Below are positions 46,439 through 57,914 of a stretch of 64,000 nucleotides of DNA, piece after piece (the first letter of the stretch is position 1; the number at the start of each line of letters is the position of its first letter). Location: positions 13,309,278 through 13,373,277 of the forward strand of contig NC_033623.1 of NCBI RefSeq assembly GCF_001540865.1, written 5' to 3'. The stretch comes from Ananas comosus (lineage: Eukaryota > Streptophyta > Magnoliopsida > Poales > Bromeliaceae). Made by a program: the position numbers and the translations under genes. Below the pieces are notes generated by a model that was not told the DNA's origin, ran no database searches, and worked only from the letters and a program-made list of their open reading frames with translations.

Positions 46439-47563
46439 TTAGTGTTTGGTTTCTTGAAAAAAAAAAAATATTTTTTCAGCTAGAAACTTGCTTGATTTGT
46501 TGAAAAAGGAAAACATAGATAAAATCTTATTTTATTTTTTAATTTTATTATATGTATTATATATTATTTATATATAATAATTAACATACTATATATATTA
46601 TTATTATTATAATATATGTTATAAATTAAAAATATTCAAAATTATTTTATATATAATAATTAATAAGTATGTAATATAATATATATTAATATATTTAATA
46701 TTATATAATTAATAACTATATCTTTATAAATAAAGTATTATATAATAATATCTAATATAAAAATATATTATATATAATAAATAAACAAATAAATATATTG
46801 AGAGAGAGAGAGAGAGGTCCACGGTCCACCCCTCTCTTTCTCATGTGGTGACCCGCGGACCTCTCTCTCACGCGGTCCATGAGGTCTATTTCATCTCGTG
46901 GACCGTCTGTAATCCAGGCAGTGGTACGCGTTGCTTAGTCGAGGAATTTTTATTTTTTGTTAAGAATCAGCAAAAACAGAAGCCTTTTTTTTTTTTTCAA
47001 AATCTGAAAATATTTTTACGCGGAAGCAATTTTAAGAACCAGATAATTGAAAATTTATTTTTCGAATCAAACTTTTCGGATTAGTTTTACAAGGAACCAA
47101 AAATATCATTACTGTTGTATATAAAAATACTATTTTTTGACAGCTTAAGCTTTAATACAACAACAATAGGTTCTAAGGTCGAATCGCATTAGATTGCTCG
47201 CATCATTTAATTTTATTCCATTTATTTAAGCTGAACATAAAAATAGTCTTTCAAAAAGCGAGACATGTTAGGAACAAGGGTATAAATTCCTCATTTTATG
47301 AAATTTTATTAACTCCTCGACTTTTTATATTAACACCTTTTTAACTTCTAAACTGTTTAAATTAAATGTTTATAAGTAATTAGATTAAAAATTGTATGAA
47401 ATTTTATAACTCAGTTAGCTGCTAACAATTAATTAATCAATCTAATTTCATTAGCTATAAAATAATTAAAAATATTAAATTTGATCATTAATTAATGTAT
47501 TTAATGTCTAGAAGAATAACAATTGGCAGTTAAAAAAAAGAAAAAGAAAACCAATACAACAAA
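46439..47563. repeat. Tandem duplication, unit 2 (about 1.1 kb)
   Basis: Second copy of 45320-46437 with few differences (longer GA run near 46801, one small deletion near 47294). It continues without a break into 47564-47790, which is related to 14880-15070 upstream of gene A. Confidence 0.8.
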
Positions 47564-47906
47564 CTTTTGCAACTCAATTGGAAAATGAAGGTTTTCAGAA
47601 AACATGCACAATAATGCAACTTCATATATAGAACCACAAAATACAGTTTGTTGCAGTAAATTTAAACACTAAATATTTTTGCCACATATATGTGCCAACG
47701 TAAATGAGTTGTAAAATGATTTTACAGGTTACAAGATTCAGCTAGCTAGATAATAAAGTTCGGCCCTCATAAGCAAAAATATCCATAATAATTAAGAAAG
47801 TTCATATACAATTATAACAACAGTAAGGTATATGAGTAGTTTATACTTTTCTGAGAAGGAATTTAGTAGTGAGCTAGAGTGCAGTGTGAGAAGCTTATTC
47901 AATGAC
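47564..47906. other. Non-coding stretch next to exon-1 copy 3
   Basis: 47564-47790 is related to 14880-15070 (TAAATGAGTTGTAAAATG, CCTCATAAGCAAAAATATCC). Nothing coding is seen. Confidence 0.5.
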
Positions 47907-48041
47907 CTTATCTTTGATGAGTTTCTTGTTGAATACATCTTTCAGGGACCAGGAAAAGACTAAGCCCACCAAACTCCTTCTCTTGCTCTTCTTTCCAGCT
48001 GATAGTGAGCCTTCCCTGTCCGAATCGGAATCACTACTCAT
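47907..48041 (-). other. Extra first exon (exon 1 copy 3) upstream of gene C
   Basis: 45 codons from ATG 48041 to a donor AAG|GTC at 47907, phase 0. The product begins MSSDSDSDRE and ends VFNKKLIKDK. It is more diverged than copies 1 and 2 but fully open. The leader AAGGATAAGAAAG and a GA repeat (48080-48114) are kept. It has no gene body of its own. Confidence 0.7.
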
Positions 48042-48079
48042 CTTTCTTATCCTTCACCCTTCTTTCTCAGTAGTTTAGG

Positions 48080-48119
<40 letters not shown>

Positions 48120-48469
48120 GTTTGAAGATCCCTTCAACTCACTAGGGGGATCTAAATAGTGAGAGGACCATTCCACTTCCCTATAGTTTGTGTTAATAAG
48201 TGCCTCGGAAAACACATGAAGTGTAATGATATATGATCCACTCTAGTGCTACCAAAAAAAAAAAAAAAAGAAAAGTTTGAAACAAAGAAGTTTTGGTTTA
48301 ATTGCCAGAGACACTACCCTCGTCGTAATAGTAAATGCATGCATGCGTGATACGGCTATCGAAGCGACTATGTCTCGTGTAGGGGATATTCTTTTTTTTT
48401 TTATTATGTTTTTAAGAAAAACTCTTGTGATCGAATGGTTCTTATGCAACTAATAATTGATGAAAACTT
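48042..48469. other. Upstream of exon-1 copy 3
   Basis: The GA repeat 48080-48114 is followed by sequence unlike the other promoter modules. No gene or clear repeat is seen to 48469. Confidence 0.4.
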
Positions 48470-48815
48470 ATAAAACTTAAACTCGACTATTATCCATTTA
48501 AATTTGACTATTTAACCTTTAAAAATTTGATTTTACTATTTGACCTTTTAATTTATTTGATTTGAGTCAATTATAGTGACTCTTTAACTTTAATATTTAA
48601 CTATATTGTTTATCTTTACAAATTTAGTGTATATATTTTATACAATTTACATCACTATAAATTTATGAAAGTGAGCAATTAGTTTAAATTTTGCATCTAA
48701 AGAGCCATCAAATTATGTAAATTAAAAAAAATTAAAAAGTCGTGTACTAAAATTATAATTTTGAAAAATTGGATAGTGGAATCAAAATGCTCGATCGATA
48801 ATTCATGTAAGTTGC
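48470..48815. mobile_element. MITE, second copy of the family at 5065-5420
   Basis: AAACTTAAACTCGACTATTA and AATTTGATTTTACTATTTGACC at the left, inverted AATTATAATTTTGAAAAATTGG and ATAGTGGAATC at the right. Interior TTATCTTTACA(A/T) as in the gene A intron copy. Confidence 0.6.
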
Positions 48816-49578
48816 ATACATTTTTTCCCTACTAACTAATCCCCGTCTCCTTGTTGGTCCTTAAACCTGGTTCTTAATTTGGTTCTTAACCTTTAACCCC
48901 AAAAAAGAGTAAAACGAAAAGAAAAGAAGGAAAAGAGATTCAGTGATCAGTTTATTACTAATTTAGTTTAGTTTGAGTTTGCCAAATTAAAAAAATCAAA
49001 AATCAAAAAATTACACCAATTTAATTTTTAATAGCTGGACACAGATCGGTCCTTAGACGGTACGATTGAAGATTATTTAATTATTTAACAAGCATTAATT
49101 CATACAAAATCTTCTTGAATAAAACAGTTAAAAATCAAAATCGAAGTGTTACGGCCCAATTCGGTTTGGTTCACAGGTACGATTCGGCCCGTTTCGTTTT
49201 TGGACTCCTACTTCTTCCTCTCCCTCTCCTCCTCCTCCCTCTCCACCTTCCTTTCCTTCCTCTCCTCACTCTCCCCCTTCCCCGCCGCACTCTCCTTCTC
49301 CCTCCTCTCCTCCATCTCGCGGCACCTCCGCTAGCTAAGGGTTTAGTCTTTGGGATCGGTGGCGGAGAACTGCTGCAGCGCTCCCCTCTCTCCTCCACCG
49401 CTGTACCAGCCACAACGCGCGCTGCTCCTTCTTCTTCTTCTTCTTCTCCTTCTCCCAAACCCCAAAACACCCTCTGGAAAAATCCCCTAGGCACTTTCTC
49501 CCAGCTCCTCTCACCTCCTTTGTAGTTTGTCATTACTTGCACGCCCTTTCACCGAACCCGGCCTACGCCTAGCCTGGA
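48816..49578. other. Upstream and damaged 5' end of NDC1
   Basis: 48816-49185 is AT-rich with no gene. 49190-49525 is CT-rich and open in two frames with Leu/Ser-rich membrane-like products. It may contain the real N-terminal membrane region of NDC1, but the frame to the downstream part is broken by the N at 49579, so I could not choose a start. Confidence 0.4.
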
Positions 49579-49579
49579 N
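49579..49579. other. Single N breaking the first exon of NDC1
   Basis: The conserved frame is open after the N (PFFAPLRGELRRRVRRALDV). Before it the same frame meets a TAG within a few codons, so bases are missing here. Confidence 0.65.
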
Positions 49580-52500
49580 CACCCTTCTTCGCCCCCCTAA
49601 GGGGCGAGTTGCGCCGCCGCGTGCGGCGGGCGCTGGACGTGGCGCTCTTCGCGTCCCTCTGCTGCGTCTCGGGGTTTTTGGCGGCGGCGGCGGCGTGCGG
49701 GGACGCGGACGAGCTCGTGGATGCGCGGAGGCTGCTTGGGTTGGGGCTGCGGGGGTCGGTGTTCGGTTTGGTGTTTGGGATCCAGTATCTCTATAGGAAA
49801 AGATGGGTCTTGAGGTTCCCGATCATCCAGGTATTATTTTCCCTTGATCTTTATTGCTTGAGATGGAATATTAGAAGATGATTTTCATCCGAAGTGTTGC
49901 GCGTTAGATTGGGCTAAACGCTGAAGTAACTTCTAATCTTAGTCTATGTTATAGTATTCATATTGCAGAGAAGAGGATTACTGGCTCCTGAAAAAAAACC
50001 ATATTTTTTACATTTGGAAGAATTTAGACAGCATGTTTAGATGAGGGTAACTGATTTTGTGAGTTGCTTAAGTGAAGTATGCATTTATCTGCATAGTAGT
50101 CCTTTGATATCTTCTTTGTGGGCTTTAATGTTGCTGATATCGTGGCATGGGTGAACTTGGCTTTTACTACTTGTATGCTGATGCTAGAGGAAAACTGAGT
50201 GTGCCAAAAGTTATTATATGTAATTATTGTGTTTGAGTATGCATCATTAATATTAACCAACAGTTTCGAAAATATGTTTTTTTTCAAGCTTTCTCGGTTT
50301 GATTGTTTCCTGAGCACTACTTATGGTGTGAGCATATGCCACAGAAAAGGAGGATAAGTCATTTAAGTAGTCTACAAGAAATCACTTATCAGATTTCTCT
50401 CATAGCATTTGGAAGAAAAAATTTGTTAATGATTTCTCATTCAGCTTAGGATGCTTATTTTTTCTTTCACAATTTTTGTACTGGATGTAAGGTTGGGGTT
50501 GAAAAGTATGCACAACTTTTAAACTTCTAACTGGTTGCTTCTGCAGCGTCCTCTTTTTTACAGCTTTAAAATGGGTCTTCCATCGTCAATCAAAAGAGCT
50601 GTGAAGCTATCAATTCGGGCTTTATTTTGTTCGTTCATATTGATGCTGTTTCTGCCGAAGGAGTTCAAGGGCAAGAGAACGATAGGAAGGCATATCATCC
50701 AGCAGATCAAATTTTTCATCGGAACATTTACTGTTTCTCTCTGTTGGGAAATTAGTCATCATTTACTTCAGGTTGGTGTTTCATCCTCTGTCTTTTTGTG
50801 ACTGTTTGTAATTTTTTTCTCTTTACCAGGCAGTTCTTGTGGAAATATCTTCATTCCTAATGATGCTGGTGTCATCTTCTTTGTATTCCTGTTCCGTTTG
50901 CTATATGGGCCAGTATATTGTATTAAATGCCCATAACTTGATCTTTCCTTCTCACCGGAAAGTTTCTCCTTTGATATTGTAGGTGGTACACACTAGGAGG
51001 TGCATTTTTGCGCCGTTGCAAGGATCAGCGGCTGCAGAAACAAATCCTAGTAAAATTCTCCTTGAAACATTGGAACAGAGCAGTCCAAGATCTCTTCTCC
51101 AGTATCTTGCTTACCTAGATTTGTGTATGGTATCTGAGAGTAACTTAGAACGTTGGCGCCGAGCTGCCTTTTTTGAGGAAACTGGTGAGACCTATAGGAG
51201 AGTTGTAAATGCATGCTTGAGGCCTCTTGAACAGCTTGCTTCGAAGCTTGCGGAGGGTTTGGAGGGCTTTTATGTTGACAAGGCTGATTTCTTGTCTCAA
51301 CAATTAAACCCACCTTTGGATATTCACGTGCAGTCCAGGCTTTTTGAAACTTTCAACGACTTCCAGGTACTAGGCTCGTAGGAGTTCTTCAATTGATTTC
51401 TGTCTTCTTTTCATTATTGTCTTCATCATGGTTGAACCTGTATTTTGTTTGCGTGCAATTTTATAGTTGAAATAGGAACCTCCTCTATTCCACTAGTCTA
51501 TTGGTGACAAAGTCTATTGCGCTGTGAACCATCCTTTTAGGATGCAAGCTAGTTGCTTTCAAATTATCTAGAATTTGAAATGGATCTTTCAGTATAGATA
51601 ATGTATTATAACATGAGATCTAGATGTGCAAGAGTAAGAATTATGTGATTTTCCTATTTTTTTGACTATCAGGACTTTGTTAAGAAAAGCATTTGTTTTT
51701 GTGAATCAAAGTTAAATATACCTTGAGAATATTGTCATAAGTACAAGAGGGCATTGAAAATATTTATTTATTTATTTTTTAGATTTGATCATTCCCTACT
51801 TGCTTTTATTAGTTTGTAGGCATAAAAACTGAAAAGTTCATTTCACAGATATACTTTGCTTTCTATGTATTATATATTCTTCTCCCAGTTCTTCAAACTT
51901 ATTTTTGGTTTTGTGAATGCATCGTAATTGCTATTTGCATTGTTGCCTATTGGATTTGTGTTGCATCAGTTATTCTATTATCAAATCTGGCATTTATATG
52001 AAATGAAACGCTCCACAAAGCCTGCTATCTTTTAAACAGTTAATGGAGTTACATGATTTCGTTGATAGTCCTTTTGTGAGGTAGAGGCATCTCTAGAACA
52101 TTCCTTTAGATATATGCATCTCCTTTTGGTTTGACTAGGATGATCATATGTGTTTATTAGTTTACACCTTAAACTCTTTTATGTTATAATCAGTAAAATT
52201 ACATGAACTCTATTTCTGATGCATTAACCTGCTCCGCCAACAGCTGTCCACATGGTGTGCTAGAACTCTAGCAGCATTGACAGCACGCTCACATTGGGAG
52301 GATTGCTATGGAGTTGCTCAGCTCACTGGTAGTAATGCCGATGTAGTTTCAACATTATTGTCTTCCCTACTAGCTGTTGAGGCTTGCTTGGGTAAGAAAA
52401 CAAATCCACAGCCTGCGGGCTTTCTAGGCCCTGCAAGCATCAGATGGGCCACAGCTGGCACAGGGAGAAAAGAAAGTATAACTGCTATTGCAAGTAAGAC

Positions 52501-52717
52501 AAGAGGGTTTGCTCTTCAGGGCAATGCTTATGCAATGGCCGATGTCCTCAGAACATCAATCTATCAAGTAGTCTCTGCTTTCCATGCTGATATGCAGGCA
52601 AATTTAAAAGCATCGGTTTTGGAGAAGAATTGGATTAGTGAGGGGAAACCTTTGTTTGGGACACGTCCCGTCCTTGTACAGAAGCTGTGCCTTTTTCTAC
52701 AATACAATGCAGTTTGA
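49580..52717 (+). CDS. NDC1: Nucleoporin NDC1 (transmembrane nuclear pore protein), 5' end incomplete
   Basis: Exons up to 49830, then 50547-50771, 50983-51366 and 52244-52717 (TGA) are in phase with good GT-AG sites. The protein segments RWVLRFPIIQ, then RPLFYSFKMGLPSSIKRA, SWIRALFCSF-type helices, ISHHLLQVVHTRRCIFAPLQ and LLQYLAYLDLCMVSE match my memory of plant NDC1. NDC1 is one of the membrane nucleoporins that anchor the pore complex in the nuclear envelope. Hydrophobic stretches (LFASLCCVSGFLAAAA; FCSFILMLFLP) fit membrane spans; the C-terminal half is soluble and ends FLQYNAV. The coding start is not visible because of the N at 49579. The 5' exon is much more GC-rich than the rest. Confidence 0.85.
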
Positions 52718-53700
52718 ACTAACTAAATGGTTTTTTAACGCATTATCTTTCGACTTTTGGATCATTTGAAGCAAATCTGGCTTGGAGGAAGTGTTTAATG
52801 ATCGAAGGGGAAGGCTTTGTTGTATCATGGTTTTGGGTTCCTAGGATGTCTGAATATACACTTCGAAGAGCAAGAATAGAAAGAAGATTATGAGTATTAG
52901 AACTCTATAGAGTAGAACAGAGCACGAGGTAGGTCTTTGCACTGTGAAAGTATGATTTGAGATGTTTAGTTTTTGGAGTCAGTGATGGGACAAACAATTT
53001 TTAATGCTGCAGTTATGTGCAATATTCTTAGTCGTATGCGGTCAGATTGAAGTGAGCTGTTGATGCAAAACTTTGCAGTATTGTATTTTGAGCGTCCCAG
53101 AATTTTGCGGGCTGCTGCAATTTGAGTTCCCAAGGTGTTTTTCCTTGATATTGCAGTCCTTTTTCTCCCCCTCTTCTTCTTACTTTCACAGACATGTATA
53201 TGACTTTTATTACAAAGAGAACTTATAGTAGTGATTCAAATGCTTGATAGTGGGTCTTTTTTCCAGTGCTTATTTTTCTGCTGATTTAAATCCAGTAGGG
53301 GGCTCTGCAAAGATCTTGTTCGAACCTTCTTTCAATTTTCTCATGTTAGTCGGGTGGTGCTTTTCCTCTGGATTTATGAAATGACATGAACTTTCGATAC
53401 ATTTGAAAGTTGAAACATGATTTGTACCATGTTTTGTGTTATATGCGCAAAATATACTTTCTATTTGTCATTTTAAATTAACGAGGTCACTTTCGTAAGA
53501 TACTTCTTTCTGGGATCTCTGTCGTGGTAACACCTAACAACTTTTCTGTGTCTTTGGTTACAGCTACGTGTATGTTTTCCCCACTGCCCCACTCTCCGAC
53601 CCAACGGTCGCATATTTTTAAAAAATTCCAACGGCTGCAAGCGTTCCACGAATCCTGTTCCTTGCATTTGGCCCATTTGATATCTCCCTCACAAATATCT
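52718..53700. other. 3' UTR of NDC1 and intergenic space to the PPR gene
   Basis: Ordinary AT-rich non-coding DNA; 52718-53150 is probably NDC1 3' UTR. No repeat family from this window is recognised here. Confidence 0.5.
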
Positions 53701-53719
53701 TTGCAAAGGATAAGGTGCA

Positions 53720-53726
53720 TATAAAA
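53720..53726 (+). promoter_or_regulatory. TATA box of the PPR gene
   Basis: TATAAAA 46 bp upstream of the ATG at 53766, in a pyrimidine-rich leader. It implies a very short 5' UTR. Confidence 0.55.
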
Positions 53727-53765
53727 GGGGCTTCTCAAACATCCCCTCCCTTAAAATCACAACCA

Positions 53766-55574
53766 ATGGCCATACGGAGCTTAGATCTTTCTCAGACTCC
53801 TCCCTCTCCCCTCCCACCCAAGAAACCTGCCACCAAAATTCCACCATCAAACTCCCTCCCCCATCTCCTATCCCTCACCTTCTTCACCAAGAAGCAAAGA
53901 ATCTTCCTCATTAATTGCTCCAATTCTCTTTCTTCGCCTCTTCTCGAAGACCCATCCAGTGATCTCCAAATCGTCCCACTCGCCACCGACGAGCCTAATG
54001 GATTCATACGGCGATTATCGGAGAACCCTCAGACTGAATCTCCGGCGTTTGAATACTACCAGAAGGCCAGAGACAACCCGAATTTCCGACCCGATCGGAA
54101 AACATTAAATCTTTTGACCAATCGACTGCTCAGGGAAAAGCAATGGAGCTCGATTTCTCGTCTCGCAGAGGATTTCAAGGCTTTCGACGTGTTTCCAGAT
54201 CAGCGCACTTGCGCTCGACTGGTCAGGAGCTGCATCAAAGCACGAAAGTTCAGGCTCGCCGAGTCTCTGCTCGGAATTCTCCGAACCAAGAGAGGGGCCG
54301 CTGCAATCTCCGCCTTCGGCTCCGCAATGTACGGTTACAACAAGCTCCACATGTACAGCAGCACGGTTTCGGTGTTCAATAAAATGAGGGCCGCTGATCT
54401 GCATCCCAGCGCACTCTCTTTCCGGTGGATCATGGAAGCGTGTCGAGAAATGGGCGACACCGAAATGGTTCTTTCTCTTCTCCTCGAATACAGATCCACG
54501 AAAACAGATGATCCGGCTCTCTCCGTTATAATCTATTTGATCGTGTGTGATTCGTTAGGAAGGTCGGGGAGAGCTTTCGAAGCTCTTCGATACATTAGAG
54601 AGATGGAAGAAGAGGGAATGTCTCCGAATTCTTCGATCTACGCATCTCTAATAAGCTCTTTTGCAGGTGTTAAGGAAGCCGAGATAGCGGAAGATCTCTT
54701 CCGAGAAGCTCGAGAAAGGGGAATGGTGAGAGACCCAGCAGTCTTTCTGAAGCTAGTGACGATGTACGTGGCAGTCGGGTCGGCGGCGAAAACAGTAGGA
54801 ATTGTGAAGGAGATGAGGGAGATTGGATTAAAGGTGTCAGATTGCGTATTGTGTGCTGTTGTTAACGGCTTTGTCAAGGAAAGAAGGCTTAGGTCTTCGC
54901 TCAGAGCATTTGAGGAATTGATTTCCTTAGGATGCGAGCCGGGCCAAGTTACATATGCCTCAGTAATCAATGTGTATTGCCGCCTCGGACTCGCCCCGAA
55001 GGCCGAGGCTTTGTTTTCAGAGATGATGGAGAAGGGTTTCGACAAATGTTTAGTCGCCTACTCTAACATGATTTCGATGTACGGGAAGATGGGAAGAGTA
55101 TCGGACGCCACGCGACTTTTGGCTACAATGAAACAAAGAGGATGCGAGCCGAATGTTTGGGTGTATAATTCTCTTTTAGACATGCACGGTAGGCTGACGA
55201 ACTTGAGGCAGGTGGAGAAACTGCGGAAGGAGATGAAGCGAAGGAAGATAACTCCAGATAAGATCAGCTACACGAGTGTAATTGGCGCATACAGCAAAGC
55301 AAAGAAGTTAGACGATTCCGTCGGTTTATATCATGAGTTTAGGGACGGCGGGGGAAAAGTCGATAGGGCCTTGGCTGGTATTATGGTTGGAGTCTTTTCG
55401 AAGAGTAGTAGGTTTGACGAGTTAATCGAATTGCTGCGGGAGATGAATACGGAGAAAACTGGGCTCGATAGAAGGCTGTATGAGTCCGCCTTGAATAGCC
55501 TTCGAGATGCAGGGCTTCAAGTTCATGTGCGGTGGCTCGAGAATAGTTTCGGTTTCAAGGTAGATGAGACTTGA
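53766..55574 (+). CDS. P-class pentatricopeptide repeat protein, probably chloroplast
   Basis: An intronless gene of 602 residues. PPR proteins bind organelle RNA and guide its processing or translation. The first about 75 residues are rich in Ser, Pro and Lys with few acidic residues (MAIRSLDLSQTPPSPLPPKK), like an organelle transit peptide. From about residue 120 to 580 there is a run of 35-residue P-type repeats, for example FDKCLVAYSNMISMYGKMGR, PNVWVYNSLLDMHGRL and PDKISYTSVIGAYSKAKKLD. No E, DYW or SMR domain is seen at the C-terminus (SFGFKVDET). The ATG at 53766 is the first in frame. The overall layout recalls Arabidopsis At5g13770-type proteins, but that match is from memory and unproven. 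Confidence 0.9.
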   Translation: MAIRSLDLSQTPPSPLPPKKPATKIPPSNSLPHLLSLTFFTKKQRIFLINCSNSLSSPLLEDPSSDLQIVPLATDEPNGFIRRLSENPQTESPAFEYYQKARDNPNFRPDRKTLNLLTNRLLREKQWSSISRLAEDFKAFDVFPDQRTCARLVRSCIKARKFRLAESLLGILRTKRGAAAISAFGSAMYGYNKLHMYSSTVSVFNKMRAADLHPSALSFRWIMEACREMGDTEMVLSLLLEYRSTKTDDPALSVIIYLIVCDSLGRSGRAFEALRYIREMEEEGMSPNSSIYASLISSFAGVKEAEIAEDLFREARERGMVRDPAVFLKLVTMYVAVGSAAKTVGIVKEMREIGLKVSDCVLCAVVNGFVKERRLRSSLRAFEELISLGCEPGQVTYASVINVYCRLGLAPKAEALFSEMMEKGFDKCLVAYSNMISMYGKMGRVSDATRLLATMKQRGCEPNVWVYNSLLDMHGRLTNLRQVEKLRKEMKRRKITPDKISYTSVIGAYSKAKKLDDSVGLYHEFRDGGGKVDRALAGIMVGVFSKSSRFDELIELLREMNTEKTGLDRRLYESALNSLRDAGLQVHVRWLENSFGFKVDET

Positions 55575-57067
55575 CATGCATATTTCGACGCAAGGTTCGA
55601 TAAATTTTCTCTCGGTATGGTGCCCCGGATCATAAACAGGATCTAGCATGCGATTTTGGGTTAAACAATTACAGCTAAAAAAACCATGAATGGTTATCTG
55701 AAAATGCGGAGAACACGACAATGTACTAATGTTCAAAGGAAAGTAAAATCTCAAATACACGCATTGTGGTGATTTTTGATTTTACGACAAACTAAGTAAT
55801 ACCTGCAATTACGAGTTACGGAACTTCTGCAATATATAGGCCTGTAATTTTTCAGATGAGATTCAATACAAAATGTAAGATGGTAACCTGAACTATGGAG
55901 CAGAGAATATTATTGCACCATTCTCTATTGAAAGCTTACATTATTACTCTTTAGTTTTGTTTCTGGGTCAGCTTATTGTTACTTTTCGCTTCAAATGTAG
56001 ATGTATATTATTTGGTAGAGTCATGAAATTATCTTTTTTATATTAGAAGGTTAAAAACACAAAATTTATTTTTGAAGTTCTTGTGTATAATAATATAAAA
56101 TTGTGAGTGGATTCTGCTGGATGAAACAATAGTGTGTCCAAAGAAACAAAGAAGTGAAAATAGAAAACACCTCAAATCAAATCTTTTTTACCAGGTTCTC
56201 CCTCAATCTAGAGTCTAAAAATTTGAGATTTGGTCTAAATTTTTTAAAATTGAAACAAAATTTTAAAATTTCAGCATGAATGAAGAATCAGAAGCTCAGG
56301 AGAAGGTCAATTGGTGGGGTAGCTTGGTTTCTGAAAACCACGGCCTGCTTTGGTTTCTAATAAGTGGTATTTCTCGTAGCAAGTTTTTCTTCTCGTTGTA
56401 GCTTTCACGAGGCAAAATGTGAGCCTCTTGTTTGGGATATGAAAAATGAGAACAAAATGCAAAAGAAAATAGAAGTCTACGCTTTTATGATGCTAACTGT
56501 TCTTGAATCCCTCATTGCTGGAATGCGCTTTTTCTTTTTTCTTTTTGGATCCTTAGAAAAGATGGTATCCTATCTGTTTTATTTATTTTAGTAAAATAAA
56601 TTTAGTTGATACTATAAAGCAGCTAAATTTCAAACTTTTAGAATGTTATTTGTTGAATACATAAGTATTAAATCATCATTTTTCAAAAATTCCAAATAAA
56701 TTAAAGATATTTAAAAAAGACATTTAATTTCTGCTATATAATTTAAATTTAAGTTTATTAAAGAATTTCAAGTACAGATATAAAAAAAAAAAAAGTGTTG
56801 ATCAAGTATAAATCTTAAAATCACTAAATACTCTTATTCTCTTATTATGCATTAAAAACAAGCAGTTATTTTTTGTTATTTAATAATTTTTTCACAATTT
56901 AATTTTTTTTTTAATATTAGATAGTTTGTAATATTCGACTTGAATTTAATTTTTTATCGTTTAATTTACCGATCCAATACAACCAGCATTCACATCCAAC
57001 AGGGATTAATTAGCATCAAAACTAAGAGATCGTTCGTTTCAGAACATAAATAACAACTTAATGTAAT
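55575..57067. other. Intergenic DNA
   Basis: 55575-55900 is likely the PPR gene 3' UTR. The rest is AT-rich with no gene or clear element up to the LTR at 57068. Confidence 0.45.
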
Positions 57068-57719
57068 TGTTAAAATCGGAACGGCGAAAAATAGATCCAG
57101 AAAATAATTTAATGCAAGAAAAGAAAAGATAAGGAAAGAACACACCGATATTTACGTGGTTCGACCAACGGCCTACGTCCACGGGCGAAGACGGAGCAAA
57201 TAATTTATTAATGTCGAAAAGGCGGAGTACAAAGAAGATCTCTCTCTCAAATTAAGATCCCAAATAAAATATTTGATTGACGCGCATACGCATATAGCAT
57301 CTTCAAATTAGCACGTCCGTACAATGAGATCCTTCGGCTCGGCTCTCCACATATAAGGTACGGCACCGACGTTGACTTTAATTAATTGAGCATCAATAAG
57401 TCTCCTCAGCCCCTCCACCAAAAGCACCGAAACACTAATTAATTAGAGGATTGCCTGTGCTTCACTTCCCGGCTCCTCAATGCTCTGCTCTATATATAAT
57501 ATATATTAGAGCCTTAATTGGAGTCGAATTATTCCAAATTAATTTGAGTTTGACTCAAATTAATATTGCCGTAACCAATGACAGGTTGCCAACTCATTAT
57601 TTATTCCGGATCTTAATTCTAATCTATTTCAAGCTCCATATATGCCAAATTATATAATCCCAATTAGATTAGGATTTAACTCCAATTTAGATAACTACAA
57701 ATCTAAACCAAATATAACA
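57068..57719 (-). mobile_element. Solo LTR, copia-like, copy 2
   Basis: TGTTAAAATCGG at the start, AATATAACA at the end, and an exact 5-bp duplication GTAAT (57063-57067, 57720-57724). The first 180 bp are nearly the same as in the copy at 37432, and the last 60 bp also match; the middle is diverged. No internal domain. Confidence 0.85.
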
Positions 57720-57914
57720 GTAATCTTACACATCCTCAATAGCTTGTTAAATTGATAAATACGCAAACTGATCCATAAACAATAGATCAGCAAACACATA
57801 CATAACTTCCCCCAAAACATTTAGCGGAAAAAAAAAAAAAAAAAAATCCTGTGCACAAACAAAAGCAAAATTAGAACAAGGAGGTATTAGTTAATTATCA
57901 ATTTTTTTTTTATT

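Noticed and set aside
49171..49542. Minus-strand Arg/Gly-rich frame over the CT-rich block
   Set aside because: It is a by-product of GA/CT and GC-rich composition opposite the NDC1 5' region; no domain or splice context supports it.
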